11,948 nucleotides of DNA from Alphaproteobacteria bacterium (GTDB lineage: Bacteria; Pseudomonadota; Alphaproteobacteria; Rhodobacterales; Rhodobacteraceae), in the NCBI GenBank assembly GCA_003694465.1, contig RFKM01000021.1, positions 1 through 11,948 of the forward strand, given 5' to 3'. The translations under genes were made by a program, and so were the position numbers. The notes under the pieces were generated by a model. The model was not told where the DNA came from, did no database searches, and worked only from the letters and a program-made list of their open reading frames with translations. Shown piece after piece: positions 1 to 8,692 of this stretch. Numbering within the stretch: position 1 is the first letter of the stretch; every line of letters begins with the position of its first letter.

Positions 1-11
1 ACTCTTGCGAC

Positions 12-83
12 CCACGCGAATCTAGATTCGTAGAGTCTGTTTCGGCAAACCGTGTGGATCAAACCACGCGAATCCAGATTCGT
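12..83. repeat. Pair of 20-bp palindromic boxes, 52 bp apart
   Basis: Two copies of CCACGCGAATCYAGATTCGT lie at 12-31 and 64-83 and differ at one position (T or C). The core of the first copy, CGAATCTAGATTCG at 17-30, is a perfect 14-bp palindrome. Each copy holds two GANTC sites. Further GANTC sites lie at 33-37, 85-89 and 145-149, giving seven in about 150 bases. The 52-bp offset is close to five helical turns, which would suit a protein binding both boxes on the same DNA face. The boxes lie beyond the 3' end of the LysR gene, so they probably belong to whatever lies left of the window. They could be an operator pair, a methylation-dependent control site or part of a small mobile repeat. 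The repeat is seen directly; its function is not known. Confidence 0.75.
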
Positions 84-233
84 GGATTCCGTGGCTCGAG
101 GCCGGGCCGTGATCCGCGCGGCGCTGAGCAGCGGCCCCCTCTGAGACTCGGCAGCGCACCATTCCTCAAACTGGGCGCACCGCCCCACGGCGCGGGCCGG
201 GGGCGGCGGAAGGTGGAGTGCCGGACGGCGCGA

Positions 234-1139
234 CTACCAGTTGTCCGGACCCTTGTCGGCGAAGGCCGACACCAGGAAGTCGATGAAAGCGCGCACCTTG
301 GGCTGGGTAAACCGGCCCGGCGGATAGACCGCGTAGATTCCCTGGATATCGGCGGGCAGATCGGGAATGGCATCTTCCACCAGCCCTTTCGCCATGGCGT
401 CGGCGTAAAGGAAGCTGGGCAGATAGGCGATGCCGAGCCCGGCGATGGCGGCGTTGAGCAGCGATTGCCCGTCGTTCACCGAAAGCCAGCCAGCGGTGCG
501 CACCTGACGCACCTCGCCCGAGGGCGCCGGCACCTTCCAGACATTGCCGGAGGCCTCGCTCGAATAATGCAGCAGCTTGTGTTCGTTGAGATCGTCGATC
601 TTCTTCGGCCGGCCGAATTTCTCGAAATAGGCGGGGCTGCCCACCATGCGCCGCGTGGTCTCGGCAAACTTGCGCGCGCGCAGGCTCGAATCTTCGAGCT
701 CGCCCACCCGGATTGCCATGTCGAACCCTTCCGAGATCAACTCCACATAGCGGTTGTTGAGCACCATGTTGACGGTGACGTCCGGGTAATCCTTGAGGAA
801 GTCGCCCAGCACCGGCGAGAGGTGATTGACGCCGAAATCCGTCGCCACCGAAATGCGCAGTAGCCCCGACGGCGCCGATTGCATCGAGGTCACCAGCGCG
901 TCGGCCTCGCCGGCATCGTTCAGAACCCGCCGCGCCCGGTCGTAATAGGCCAGTCCGATCTCGGTGGGGCTGACGCGCCGCGTGGTGCGGTTGAGCAAGC
1001 GCGCGCCGAGCCGGGCTTCGAGGGAAGAAACATGCTTGGAGACGGCAGACTTCGAAATGCCCATCTTCCTGGCCGCGTCGGTGAAGCCACCCTGATCAAC
1101 CACGGTGGCAAAGGCTTCCATTTCAGTCAGTCGGTCCAT
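234..1139 (-). CDS. LysR-type transcriptional regulator (CrgA-like)
   Basis: A DNA-binding regulator of 301 residues, the usual LysR size. The N-terminal winged helix-turn-helix covers about residues 1-60 (DAARKMGISKSAVSKHVSSL is the recognition region). The periplasmic-binding-protein-like effector domain runs from about residue 88 (GLLRISVATDFGVNHLSP) to the C terminus, which has the YAVYPPGR and KVRAFIDFL motifs typical of the CrgA-like branch. The frame extends up to 1199, but ATG 1139 is preferred. It begins exactly where LysR proteins begin (MDRLTEMEAF), it has AGAAAG seven bases upstream, and a likely -10 (TACAAT, 1175-1180) would put the transcript start near 1168, downstream of the 1199 codon. 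Its effector and targets cannot be read from the sequence. The co-oriented fadH-like gene just upstream is a possible target, by position only. Confidence 0.93.
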   Translation of the reverse strand: MDRLTEMEAFATVVDQGGFTDAARKMGISKSAVSKHVSSLEARLGARLLNRTTRRVSPTEIGLAYYDRARRVLNDAGEADALVTSMQSAPSGLLRISVATDFGVNHLSPVLGDFLKDYPDVTVNMVLNNRYVELISEGFDMAIRVGELEDSSLRARKFAETTRRMVGSPAYFEKFGRPKKIDDLNEHKLLHYSSEASGNVWKVPAPSGEVRQVRTAGWLSVNDGQSLLNAAIAGLGIAYLPSFLYADAMAKGLVEDAIPDLPADIQGIYAVYPPGRFTQPKVRAFIDFLVSAFADKGPDNW

Positions 1140-1172
1140 CGTAATTCTTTCTACAGTCATCGCCCCAACACG

Positions 1173-1193
1173 GAATTGTATCGCGTTCAATTC
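1173..1193 (-). promoter_or_regulatory. LysR promoter with T-N11-A dyad
   Basis: GAATTG (1173-1178) and CAATTC (1188-1193) form a perfect 6-bp inverted repeat with a 9-bp spacer. Inside it is ATTG-N9-CAAT, which contains the T-N11-A arrangement typical of LysR-family binding sites. On the minus strand the left arm overlaps TACAAT (1175-1180), a 5/6 match to the -10 consensus. I see no convincing -35. A dyad over its own promoter fits the common negative autoregulation of LysR genes; that is an inference. Confidence 0.45.
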
Positions 1194-1259
1194 GGGCAAG
1201 ACTGTGGAATGAACCGGGCGATTGCGCGGTAAATCGCGGGCCGTTCGAAAAACCGCCCC

Positions 1260-3315
<2,056 letters not shown>

Positions 3316-3328
3316 CCACGACGCCGCG

Positions 3329-3724
3329 TCATCCGGCGCCGCCAGTCCCGTCGGCGCCGGTCTCGGCACAATGGCGCCGGAAGGCCCGCTTGAGCAGGTC
3401 GAGTTCGGCCCGCAGGAGTTCCACTTCGGCGCGAAAATCCTCGTCGACCGGCTGGCCGGTGACGATCGAGAAGCTCTCCAGCGTTTCGCCGCTGGCCCGG
3501 TCGGTGATGACGAAGGTTTGCACCCCCTCCGACAGAAGCTCGGGCGGTATCGGCACCTGGACGATGAACTGGCCGGGAACCGACGGGTCTTCCTTCAGGC
3601 GCAGGCCGGGAACGGGCTTTGCCTGATGTGTCACCTCGAGGTCCGGGCGCGCCCCGGCCCCGGTCAGAACGCCTTCCCAGACGCCGGCGCGAATGGTCGT
3701 TTTCGTCAGCTGGATCGAAGACAT
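3329..3724 (-). CDS. Small hypothetical protein with C-terminal coiled coil
   Basis: A 131-residue protein that I do not recognise by function. There is no signal peptide or membrane segment, so it is probably cytoplasmic. The first 90 residues alternate short hydrophobic strands (FIVQVPIPPELL, VQTFVITD, ESFSIVTG), suggesting a beta-sandwich. Residues about 93-118 (EDFRAEVELLRAELDLLKRA) are heptad-like and probably form a short coiled coil. A glycine-rich tail ends the protein. The SD AGGAG overlaps the TAG stop of the upstream gene and only 9 bp separate the two reading frames, so they are very likely co-transcribed. An 8-bp inverted repeat, CCGGCGCC/GGCGCCGG (3333-3340, 3353-3360), covers the last codons and could form a hairpin at the 3' end. 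High third-position GC supports real coding. Confidence 0.8.
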   Translation of the reverse strand: MSSIQLTKTTIRAGVWEGVLTGAGARPDLEVTHQAKPVPGLRLKEDPSVPGQFIVQVPIPPELLSEGVQTFVITDRASGETLESFSIVTGQPVDEDFRAEVELLRAELDLLKRAFRRHCAETGADGTGGAG

Positions 3725-3733
3725 CCCCTGCTC

Positions 3734-4507
3734 CTAGATCTCGGCCCGCGGGCGACGGCTGAAGGTCACGTCGCGCAAGGTGACCTGGTTCATCTGCGGC
3801 CCTTCGAAAATCAGGTCGACCCATGCCGCCTCGACGCGCTTTTCGTTCATGTTCGAATAGGCAAGGTCGAATTCAACCACGATCTCGCCCGTTCCCAGCG
3901 GCAGTTCGCGCACCAGCTGCTCGGTATTCGGGCCGTGCCTGACGTTGAGCCGGGCGAAGATCTCGAGCGGGCGCTCGGTTTCGACCACCGCCGTCATCCG
4001 CACGATATGCCGCTTGCGCAGCCCCTGAATGCCCTCGTTCGGCAGCTGTATGACCAGCGAGAGGAAGGAGCCGTCGAAATTGAACACGTCCATCCGCAAA
4101 CCGTAGGGGGCTAGATCCTCCTCGCGGGTGTTGCGCAGCTGCCGGATGGTCAGCTCGGAAATGCGGCAGTCATGGTAGACGGTGACCTCCTCGCCGAAGG
4201 TCTGGTGGGTTTCGACGGCGGCGGCGCCGGCCGGAAAGATCGGCCCGCGCCAGAGTTTCGGGCGCCAGGCCCAGTCGGAAAACAATGGCTTGGGAAAGGA
4301 ATTCGAACCGATTCGCGGCAGCGCCAGCCGGTTGTCGGCGACGAACAGCAGCCGGTCGAGCACCTGCCGCAGCTCGAGGGCGCGCAACCTCAGGTGCCGC
4401 AACCGGCTGAGCGGCATCCGCTCGGCCTGCCGCGCGGCACGCGCCCAGCGTCGCCTTTCCCGCCTGTGAAGGGCCGAGGCCAGAAACCCGGGATAGCGTG
4501 TGATCAT
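3734..4507 (-). CDS. Conserved hypothetical protein, Rhodobacterales type
   Basis: A 257-residue protein. The N-terminal 60 residues are strongly basic and helical (RRERRRWARAARQAER, then SRLRHLRLRALELRQVLDRLL). A beta-rich body follows from about residue 85 (FSDWAWRPKLWRGPIFPAG to the end), with many hydrophobic strands and conserved-looking motifs such as TVYHDCRISELTIRQLRN and DVFNFDGSFLSLVIQLP. There is no signal peptide. From memory it resembles a Rhodobacterales-restricted family of unknown function (possibly DUF6478); I could not check this. The start is fixed by an in-frame stop (4547-4549) a little upstream. The SD GAGG lies 12 bp before the ATG, which is rather far. It is the upstream partner of the 131-residue gene. 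The arginine-rich head could bind nucleic acid or membranes; that is only a guess. Confidence 0.82.
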   Translation of the reverse strand: MITRYPGFLASALHRRERRRWARAARQAERMPLSRLRHLRLRALELRQVLDRLLFVADNRLALPRIGSNSFPKPLFSDWAWRPKLWRGPIFPAGAAAVETHQTFGEEVTVYHDCRISELTIRQLRNTREEDLAPYGLRMDVFNFDGSFLSLVIQLPNEGIQGLRKRHIVRMTAVVETERPLEIFARLNVRHGPNTEQLVRELPLGTGEIVVEFDLAYSNMNEKRVEAAWVDLIFEGPQMNQVTLRDVTFSRRPRAEI

Positions 4508-4561
4508 GACGTGGAATCGCCTCGGGGAAATGGATTGTTTCCATTCTTAGGACAAAAGGTT

Positions 4562-5257
4562 TCATAAGGGCAAACGGTTGAAAAGCGCCGCAAGGCCGCC
4601 GCCCGCGGCCTCCGGCGGCGCGCCAGCATCCCTGTTGGCCGCCCGAACCGCCGCGATGAAGCGCTCGGTCAGCCGCGCGCCCGACGTCTCGTCGAGCGGA
4701 TCGGTGCTGTAGCCGGAGACGGTGAGGGTCACCAGATTGCCCGAAACGTCCAGAACCGCCCGCCAGTAGTCGCCCGAGACATTGCCCGAGGAATCGCCAT
4801 CGCGGGCGTGCAGCACCAGGGCGCCATCCACCCGGCGCTCACCGATCACCTCGGCGTGGCGCGCGTGGTCGGAACGGGCAAGCGCCGCCTCGCCGTCGGG
4901 GCTGCGGAAGAAGGCCGAAAGCCGATCCAGTGCCGCGTCGTCGAGCGGCGCGGCGGCCGGCGCCACGAGGGCGGTCAGCACCGCCGGCTTGCGGGGTTTG
5001 GCATCGCGCGGATTGCCCGAGATCGTGGCGCAGCTGCCGAGCACGGCGAAGGCGCTTTTCTCGTCCTGCCGCGCCGCGCCCGGGTCGATGCAAAACCCGT
5101 GCGGGCCGGCAATGACGAACGCCCCGCCCCAGACCGTCAGGGTCGGTTCGGCCTTGGGAAGGCGCGCCGCGGCGCCGGCACCGGGAAATTCCATGCACCC
5201 CGACAGGGCAAGCACCACCAGCGCCCCGAAGACAAGATTTGCGCGCGAAGGCCACAT
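4562..5257 (-). CDS. Putative outer-membrane lipoprotein of unknown function
   Basis: A 231-residue exported lipoprotein. Residues 1-21 are a lipoprotein signal: basic MWPSR start, hydrophobic core FGALVVLAL, lipobox LSGC with the lipidated Cys21. Residue +2 is Met rather than Asp, which favours sorting to the outer membrane. The mature part has two cysteines (Cys56 in HGFCIDP and Cys76 in LGSCATI) that could form a disulfide, then an Ala/Pro-rich segment and a C-terminal domain with DYWRAVLDVSGNLVTLTVSGYS. The motif GGAFVIAGPHGFCIDP looks like a Rhodobacterales-specific family with no known role. A strong SD (GGGAGGGGAG) precedes the ATG. The next minus-strand gene starts 54 bp downstream. 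It is divergent from the CPBP protease gene across a 132-bp control region. Confidence 0.88.
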   Translation of the reverse strand: MWPSRANLVFGALVVLALSGCMEFPGAGAAARLPKAEPTLTVWGGAFVIAGPHGFCIDPGAARQDEKSAFAVLGSCATISGNPRDAKPRKPAVLTALVAPAAAPLDDAALDRLSAFFRSPDGEAALARSDHARHAEVIGERRVDGALVLHARDGDSSGNVSGDYWRAVLDVSGNLVTLTVSGYSTDPLDETSGARLTERFIAAVRAANRDAGAPPEAAGGGLAALFNRLPL

Positions 5258-5281
5258 GTGACGTCTCCCCTCCCGGCCTCC

Positions 5282-5310
5282 GTGTTAGGCGTTGGGCCGC
5301 GTCCTTGCAA
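5282..5310 (-). promoter_or_regulatory. Possible promoter of the lipoprotein gene
   Basis: On the minus strand TTGCAA (5305-5310) is followed after 17 bp by TAACAC (5282-5287). The matches are 4/6 and 3/6, but the spacing is ideal and the predicted start (about 5275) leaves an 18-base leader holding the SD. Its -35 lies six bases from the 18-bp palindrome. Confidence 0.33.
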
Positions 5311-5316
5311 CCGCGT

Positions 5317-5334
5317 CGCCCGCCGCGGCGGGCG
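5317..5334. promoter_or_regulatory. 18-bp perfect palindrome between divergent promoters
   Basis: CGCCCGCCGCGGCGGGCG reads identically on both strands, with its centre between 5325 and 5326. It lies between the proposed -35 of the lipoprotein gene (5305-5310) and that of the CPBP gene (5337-5342). The flanks (AACCGCG on the left, CGCGTT on the right) extend the symmetry imperfectly. It could be an operator shared by both promoters. A very GC-rich region can make such palindromes by chance, so confidence refers to a regulatory role. Confidence 0.4.
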
Positions 5335-5336
5335 CG

Positions 5337-5377
5337 TTGATCTTGCCCGGAAAGGGCGGATAGACTCGCCGGGCAAG
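5337..5377 (+). promoter_or_regulatory. Possible CPBP promoter overlapped by a 9-bp inverted repeat
   Basis: TTGATC (5337-5342) and TAGACT (5361-5366), 18 bp apart, match the consensus 4/6 each. A perfect inverted repeat, CTTGCCCGG (5342-5350) and CCGGGCAAG (5369-5377), overlaps this promoter and ends just before the SD (AGGAGGG, 5380-5386). It could act as an operator, or as a leader hairpin if transcription starts further upstream. Confidence 0.38.
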
Positions 5378-5389
5378 CGAGGAGGGAAG

Positions 5390-6310
5390 ATGTCCGAAGC
5401 CCGTTTCTGGGAGCCGGCGCGCGAGCGCGCCCAGCTCTGGCGCCTTGCGCTCGGCCTCGTGCTCGTCTTTGCCGTGTGGTTCGCGGTCTCGACGGCGGTT
5501 CTGCTGGCCGCAAGCGCGCTTCTCGGCGTGCCTCTCGGGCAGATCGCACGGGCCGACAGCCTTGCCGGCGCCGCCGCGGTCTTCCTCGGCTTTGCCGGGT
5601 TTCACGCCGGCCTCGCCCTCGCCCTGCCGCTCCTGCACCGACGCGGATACCGAACGCTTTTCGGCCCGCAGCGCCGGCTCGAGCTTGTCCATTTCGCGCG
5701 CGGGGCCGCCGTCACGCTCGGCATCGCCGCGATTTCCTACGCGCTGATGGGGCTCGAACGCCTCGTTCTGCCCCCGGAGATCGCCCCCGAGATCGTCCGG
5801 CGCACGAACCTCATGCCCTGGCTGGCCGGCCTGCTGCCAGCCATTGCCCTCATCGCCATGCAGGCGCTGGCCGAAGAGGCGGTCTTTCGCGGCTACGTGC
5901 TCCAGCAACTGCGCGCGCGCAGCGCAAACGTGCTGATCTGGGGGGTGGCGCCCTCGTTCCTGTTCGGTCTGCTGCATTTCGACGCGACAACCTTCGGCCC
6001 GCTCAACGCCGCCGCCTATGTTTTCAATGCGGCGGTGATCGGCACCCTCGCCGCGCTGGTGACCGTGAAAACCGGCAATCTCGGCGCCGCCGCCGGGCTC
6101 CACTTCGGCAACAATGTCGCCATGGTTCTGATCGGCCTCAAAGGCTCGATCGAAGGCTTCTCTCTCTATCTCGTCGAGGTCGATCTCGAAAGCGGCTACA
6201 TGACCTATTCGATGCTCACCCAGACGGCGCTCATGGTGCTGGCCTACCTCGTCTGGCGGCGCTGGTGGCCGAACCCGCGCACGATTGCAAAACCCGGCGC
6301 CGGCGCTTAG
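5390..6310 (+). CDS. CPBP-family intramembrane glutamic protease
   Basis: A 306-residue polytopic inner-membrane protein of the CPBP/Abi family (related to eukaryotic Rce1 and to PrsW-like proteases). The family motifs are all present: EEAVFRG (EExxxR), FLFGLLHF (FxxxH) and LHFGNNVA (HxxxN), which supply the catalytic Glu, His and Asn. Around them are about eight hydrophobic segments, for example LALGLVLVFAVWFAVSTAVL near the N terminus and ALMVLAYLVW near the C terminus. Start at 5390 is supported by GAGGAGGG just upstream; the frame is open further left but reads into the antisense of the lipoprotein gene. It lies 27 bp ahead of accD on the same strand, so it probably heads the accD-folC operon. 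The substrate is unknown. Family members process prenylated or signal peptides, or give immunity to bacteriocins. Confidence 0.9.
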   Translation: MSEARFWEPARERAQLWRLALGLVLVFAVWFAVSTAVLLAASALLGVPLGQIARADSLAGAAAVFLGFAGFHAGLALALPLLHRRGYRTLFGPQRRLELVHFARGAAVTLGIAAISYALMGLERLVLPPEIAPEIVRRTNLMPWLAGLLPAIALIAMQALAEEAVFRGYVLQQLRARSANVLIWGVAPSFLFGLLHFDATTFGPLNAAAYVFNAAVIGTLAALVTVKTGNLGAAAGLHFGNNVAMVLIGLKGSIEGFSLYLVEVDLESGYMTYSMLTQTALMVLAYLVWRRWWPNPRTIAKPGAGA

Positions 6311-6337
6311 GTAGGGCCAAGCAGTCGAGGACCCTTC

Positions 6338-7255
6338 ATGAACTGGATTTCGAACTACGTCCGGCCCCGGATCAACTCGCTGTTCTCGCGGCGCGAGGTG
6401 CCGGAGAACCTGTGGATCAAATGCCCGGAATGCGGGCAGATGCTCTTCCACCGCGAACTGGAAGAAAACCTCAACGTCTGCCCCTCCTGCGATCACCACA
6501 TGGCGCTGTCGCCGCGCAAACGCTTCGAGAAGCTGTTCGACGGCGGCATCTTCACCGAGATCGAAGTGCCGCAGCCGGTGACCGACCCGCTGCATTTCCG
6601 CGACCAGAAGCGTTACCCCGACCGCCTCAAGGCCGCGCAGAAGGCCAGCGGCGAGAAGGACGCGATGCTGGTTGCCGAGGGCGAGATCTACCGCACGCCG
6701 ATTGTCGCCGCGGCGCAGGACTTTTCGTTCATGGGCGGGTCGATGGGCATTTACGTCGGCAATGCCATTCTCGCCGGCGCCCGCCGCGCGATCGAGCTCA
6801 AGCGCCCCTTCGTGCTGTTCTCGGCCGCCGGCGGCGCGCGCATGCAGGAAGGCATCCTGAGCCTCATGCAGATGCCGCGCACCACCGTCGCCGTCAACAT
6901 GGTCAAGGAAGCGGGCCTGCCCTATGTCGTCGTGCTCACCCACCCGACCACCGGCGGGGTGACCGCCAGCTATGCCATGCTTGGCGACGTGCAGATCGCC
7001 GAACCCAAGGCGCTCATCGGCTTCGCCGGCAGCCGGGTCATCGAACAGACGATTCGCGAGAAACTGCCCGAAGGCTTCCAGCGCGCCGAATACCTGCTCG
7101 ATCACGGCATGCTCGACAGGGTGACCCATCGCAAGCAGCTGAAAGACGAGCTGGTGACCATCCTGCGCATGCTGATGCGGCAGTCGCCCGCCGTGAAGGG
7201 TGACCTTCCGGCGCCGAAGGATGCCCCCGCCGCGGGGGAGCGCGCCAAGCCGTGA
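6338..7255 (+). CDS. accD: Acetyl-CoA carboxylase carboxyltransferase subunit beta
   Basis: The beta half of the carboxyltransferase that moves CO2 from carboxybiotin to acetyl-CoA to give malonyl-CoA, the first committed step of fatty-acid synthesis. It works in the cytoplasm with AccA, AccB and AccC, none of which is in this window. Its 305 residues are a normal length. The N-terminal zinc ribbon has Cys29, Cys32, Cys48 and Cys51 (CPECG and CPSCD). The crotonase-fold carboxyltransferase domain follows with [36 protein letters not shown] and [17 protein letters not shown], the residues that form the oxyanion and CoA pockets. The SD is a modest GAGGA. The final TGA overlaps the GTG of folC in a GTGA arrangement, the classic sign of translational coupling. 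Confidence 0.97.
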   Translation: MNWISNYVRPRINSLFSRREVPENLWIKCPECGQMLFHRELEENLNVCPSCDHHMALSPRKRFEKLFDGGIFTEIEVPQPVTDPLHFRDQKRYPDRLKAAQKASGEKDAMLVAEGEIYRTPIVAAAQDFSFMGGSMGIYVGNAILAGARRAIELKRPFVLFSAAGGARMQEGILSLMQMPRTTVAVNMVKEAGLPYVVVLTHPTTGGVTASYAMLGDVQIAEPKALIGFAGSRVIEQTIREKLPEGFQRAEYLLDHGMLDRVTHRKQLKDELVTILRMLMRQSPAVKGDLPAPKDAPAAGERAKP

Positions 7256-8526
7256 GCCGACCGCAATCGGACGTCATCCTCGAGCGGATGATGTCGCTGC
7301 ATCCGAAGATCATCGATCTCACCCTCGACCGGGTCTGGCGCCTGCTCGCCGCGCTCGGGAACCCCGAGAGGCGCCTGCCGCCGGTGATTCACATCGCCGG
7401 CACCAATGGAAAGGGCTCGACCCAGGCGATGATTCGCGCCGGGCTCGAGGGGGCGGGGCGGCGCGTTCATGCCTATACGAGCCCGCATCTCGCCCGCTTT
7501 CACGAGCGTATCCGCCTCGCCGGCGAGATCATCGACGAAGCCGCCCTCAGCGCCGTGCTTGACCGCTGCGAGGCCGCCAATGCCGGCGCGCCGATCACCT
7601 ATTTCGAGATCACCACCGTTGCCGCGCTGCTCGCCTTTGCCGAGACCCCGGCCGATTTCACCCTGCTCGAGGTCGGCCTCGGCGGCCGGCTCGACGCCAC
7701 CAACGTGATTGACCGGCCGGCGCTTTCGATCATCACGCCGGTGTCGATCGACCATACCCAGTTTCTGGGCGAGACCCTGCCCGAGATCGCCGCCGAGAAG
7801 GCCGGGATCATCAAGCCGGGGGTGCCGGTGATCGTCGGCCTTCAGGAGGATGCCGCGCTCGAGGTGATCGAGGCCCGCGCCGCGCGCCTTGGCGCCCCGG
7901 TTCTGGCCCGCGGGCAGCAGTGGCAAGTCTGGTCCGAACGGGACCGGCTGGTGTTTCAGGACGAGGCCGGGCTGCTCGACCTGCCGCTTCCAGCCCTGCC
8001 CGGGCCGCATCAGATCGAGAACGCCGGCATGGCGCTGGCCGCGCTCCGGGCGCTGGGCTTCGGAGAGGCGGCCTGCGAGGCGGCGATGCGCGATGTGACA
8101 TGGCCCGCCCGGATGCAGCGGTTGAAGGAAGGCCCGCTTGTGAAGGCCGCCGGTCGGGCCGAGCTCTGGCTCGACGGCGGGCACAATCCCGCCGCTGGCG
8201 CGGCATTGGCGCGGCTCATCGAAACCCTGCCCGCCCGGCCGACCCATCTGGTTTGCGGCATGCTGAACACCAAGGATGCCGCCGGCTTCCTGCGCCCGCT
8301 GGCGCCCCTCGCCGCCAGCCTCATGGCGGTGACCATCCCCGGCGAGGCGGCAACGCTCCCGGCCGAGGAAACGGCGCGCATTGCCGCCGGAGCGGGCCAC
8401 GCGGCACGCATCGCCCCGGATGTCGAAACCGCGATCCGCGAGATCGTCGCGCAGGAGCCCGGCGCCCGCATTCTCATCTGCGGCTCGCTCTACCTCGCCG
8501 GGCAGGTGCTTCGCGCAAACGGCTGA
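7252..8526 (+). CDS. folC: Folylpolyglutamate synthase / dihydrofolate synthase
   Basis: This enzyme joins glutamate to dihydropteroate (to make dihydrofolate) and then extends the polyglutamate tail of folates, using ATP in the cytoplasm. It has 424 residues, a typical FolC length. The P-loop is GTNGKGS at residues 50-56. The following signatures are all present: [26 protein letters not shown], the omega-loop/ADP region [26 protein letters not shown], and the C-terminal [11 protein letters not shown] of Mur-ligase relatives. Translation starts at GTG, which overlaps the accD stop by four bases; GGGGGAG lies upstream. Linkage of accD and folC is widespread in proteobacteria and couples lipid and one-carbon supply. 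A 9-bp inverted repeat begins two bases after the stop codon. Confidence 0.96.
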   Translation: MSRPQSDVILERMMSLHPKIIDLTLDRVWRLLAALGNPERRLPPVIHIAGTNGKGSTQAMIRAGLEGAGRRVHAYTSPHLARFHERIRLAGEIIDEAALSAVLDRCEAANAGAPITYFEITTVAALLAFAETPADFTLLEVGLGGRLDATNVIDRPALSIITPVSIDHTQFLGETLPEIAAEKAGIIKPGVPVIVGLQEDAALEVIEARAARLGAPVLARGQQWQVWSERDRLVFQDEAGLLDLPLPALPGPHQIENAGMALAALRALGFGEAACEAAMRDVTWPARMQRLKEGPLVKAAGRAELWLDGGHNPAAGAALARLIETLPARPTHLVCGMLNTKDAAGFLRPLAPLAASLMAVTIPGEAATLPAEETARIAAGAGHAARIAPDVETAIREIVAQEPGARILICGSLYLAGQVLRANG

Positions 8527-8528
8527 GC

Positions 8529-8569
8529 CCGGCGCGACGCATGTGATCACAAAAAAATTTTCGCGCCGG
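8529..8569. other. Nested inverted repeat just after folC
   Basis: CCGGCGCGA (8529-8537) and TCGCGCCGG (8561-8569) are perfect 9-bp arms. The 23-bp spacer contains TGTGATCACA (8542-8551), itself a 10-bp palindrome, followed by an A-run. The position two bases past the folC stop suggests a transcription-ending or mRNA-stabilising hairpin. There is no T-run after the right arm, so this is not a textbook intrinsic terminator. Confidence 0.5.
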
Positions 8570-8588
8570 ACAGACCACGGCGTGCGTC

Positions 8589-8666
8589 GCGCGACTCAAC
8601 CTATTGGCGCGACTCAATTTTTGCGCTTTTGTCCACAATGCGGCGAAGTCAACCCTTTATATTGAC
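8589..8666. other. AT-rich control region with phased repeats and DnaA-box-like site
   Basis: GCGCGACTCAA is repeated at 8589-8599 and 8607-8617 with an 18-bp period, and each copy has a GANTC site (GACTC). TTGTCCACA at 8629-8637 differs by one base from the DnaA box TTATCCACA. GTCAA (8648-8652) and TTGAC (8662-8666) form a short dyad around CCCTTTATA. The stretch is markedly richer in A and T than its surroundings. Together these look like a regulatory region for a transcript in the island, not a coding sequence. Confidence 0.4.
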
Positions 8667-8690
8667 GAAATCGGGCGATTTGCGCTAAAT
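8662..8690 (+). promoter_or_regulatory. Possible sigma-70 promoter for an island transcript
   Basis: TTGACG (8662-8667, 5/6 match) is followed after exactly 17 bp by CTAAAT (8685-8690, 3/6 match) in an AT-rich setting. Transcription would begin near 8697 and run rightward, where there is no plus-strand gene before the convergent zapE. That points to a non-coding product. Confidence 0.45.
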
Positions 8691-8692
8691 CT

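Noticed and set aside
180..206. Terminator for the LysR gene
   Set aside because: The 7-bp stem CCGCCCC/GGGGCGG has a 13-base loop and no T-run. Such stems are common by chance in this composition.
54..863. 269-codon open frame on the plus strand over the LysR gene
   Set aside because: It is the antisense of the LysR effector domain and runs into the palindromic repeat region.
1218..1237. Terminator after fadH
   Set aside because: GCGATT/AATCGC gives a 6-bp stem with an 8-base loop and no T-run, which is too weak to call.
5285..7129. 614-codon open frame on the minus strand opposite the CPBP and accD genes
   Set aside because: It crosses two well-recognised genes and the divergent promoter region. 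The product has no recognisable domain.
8589..8690. Chromosomal replication origin
   Set aside because: There is only one DnaA-like 9-mer, itself with a mismatch, and none of the genes usually found near alphaproteobacterial origins are present.
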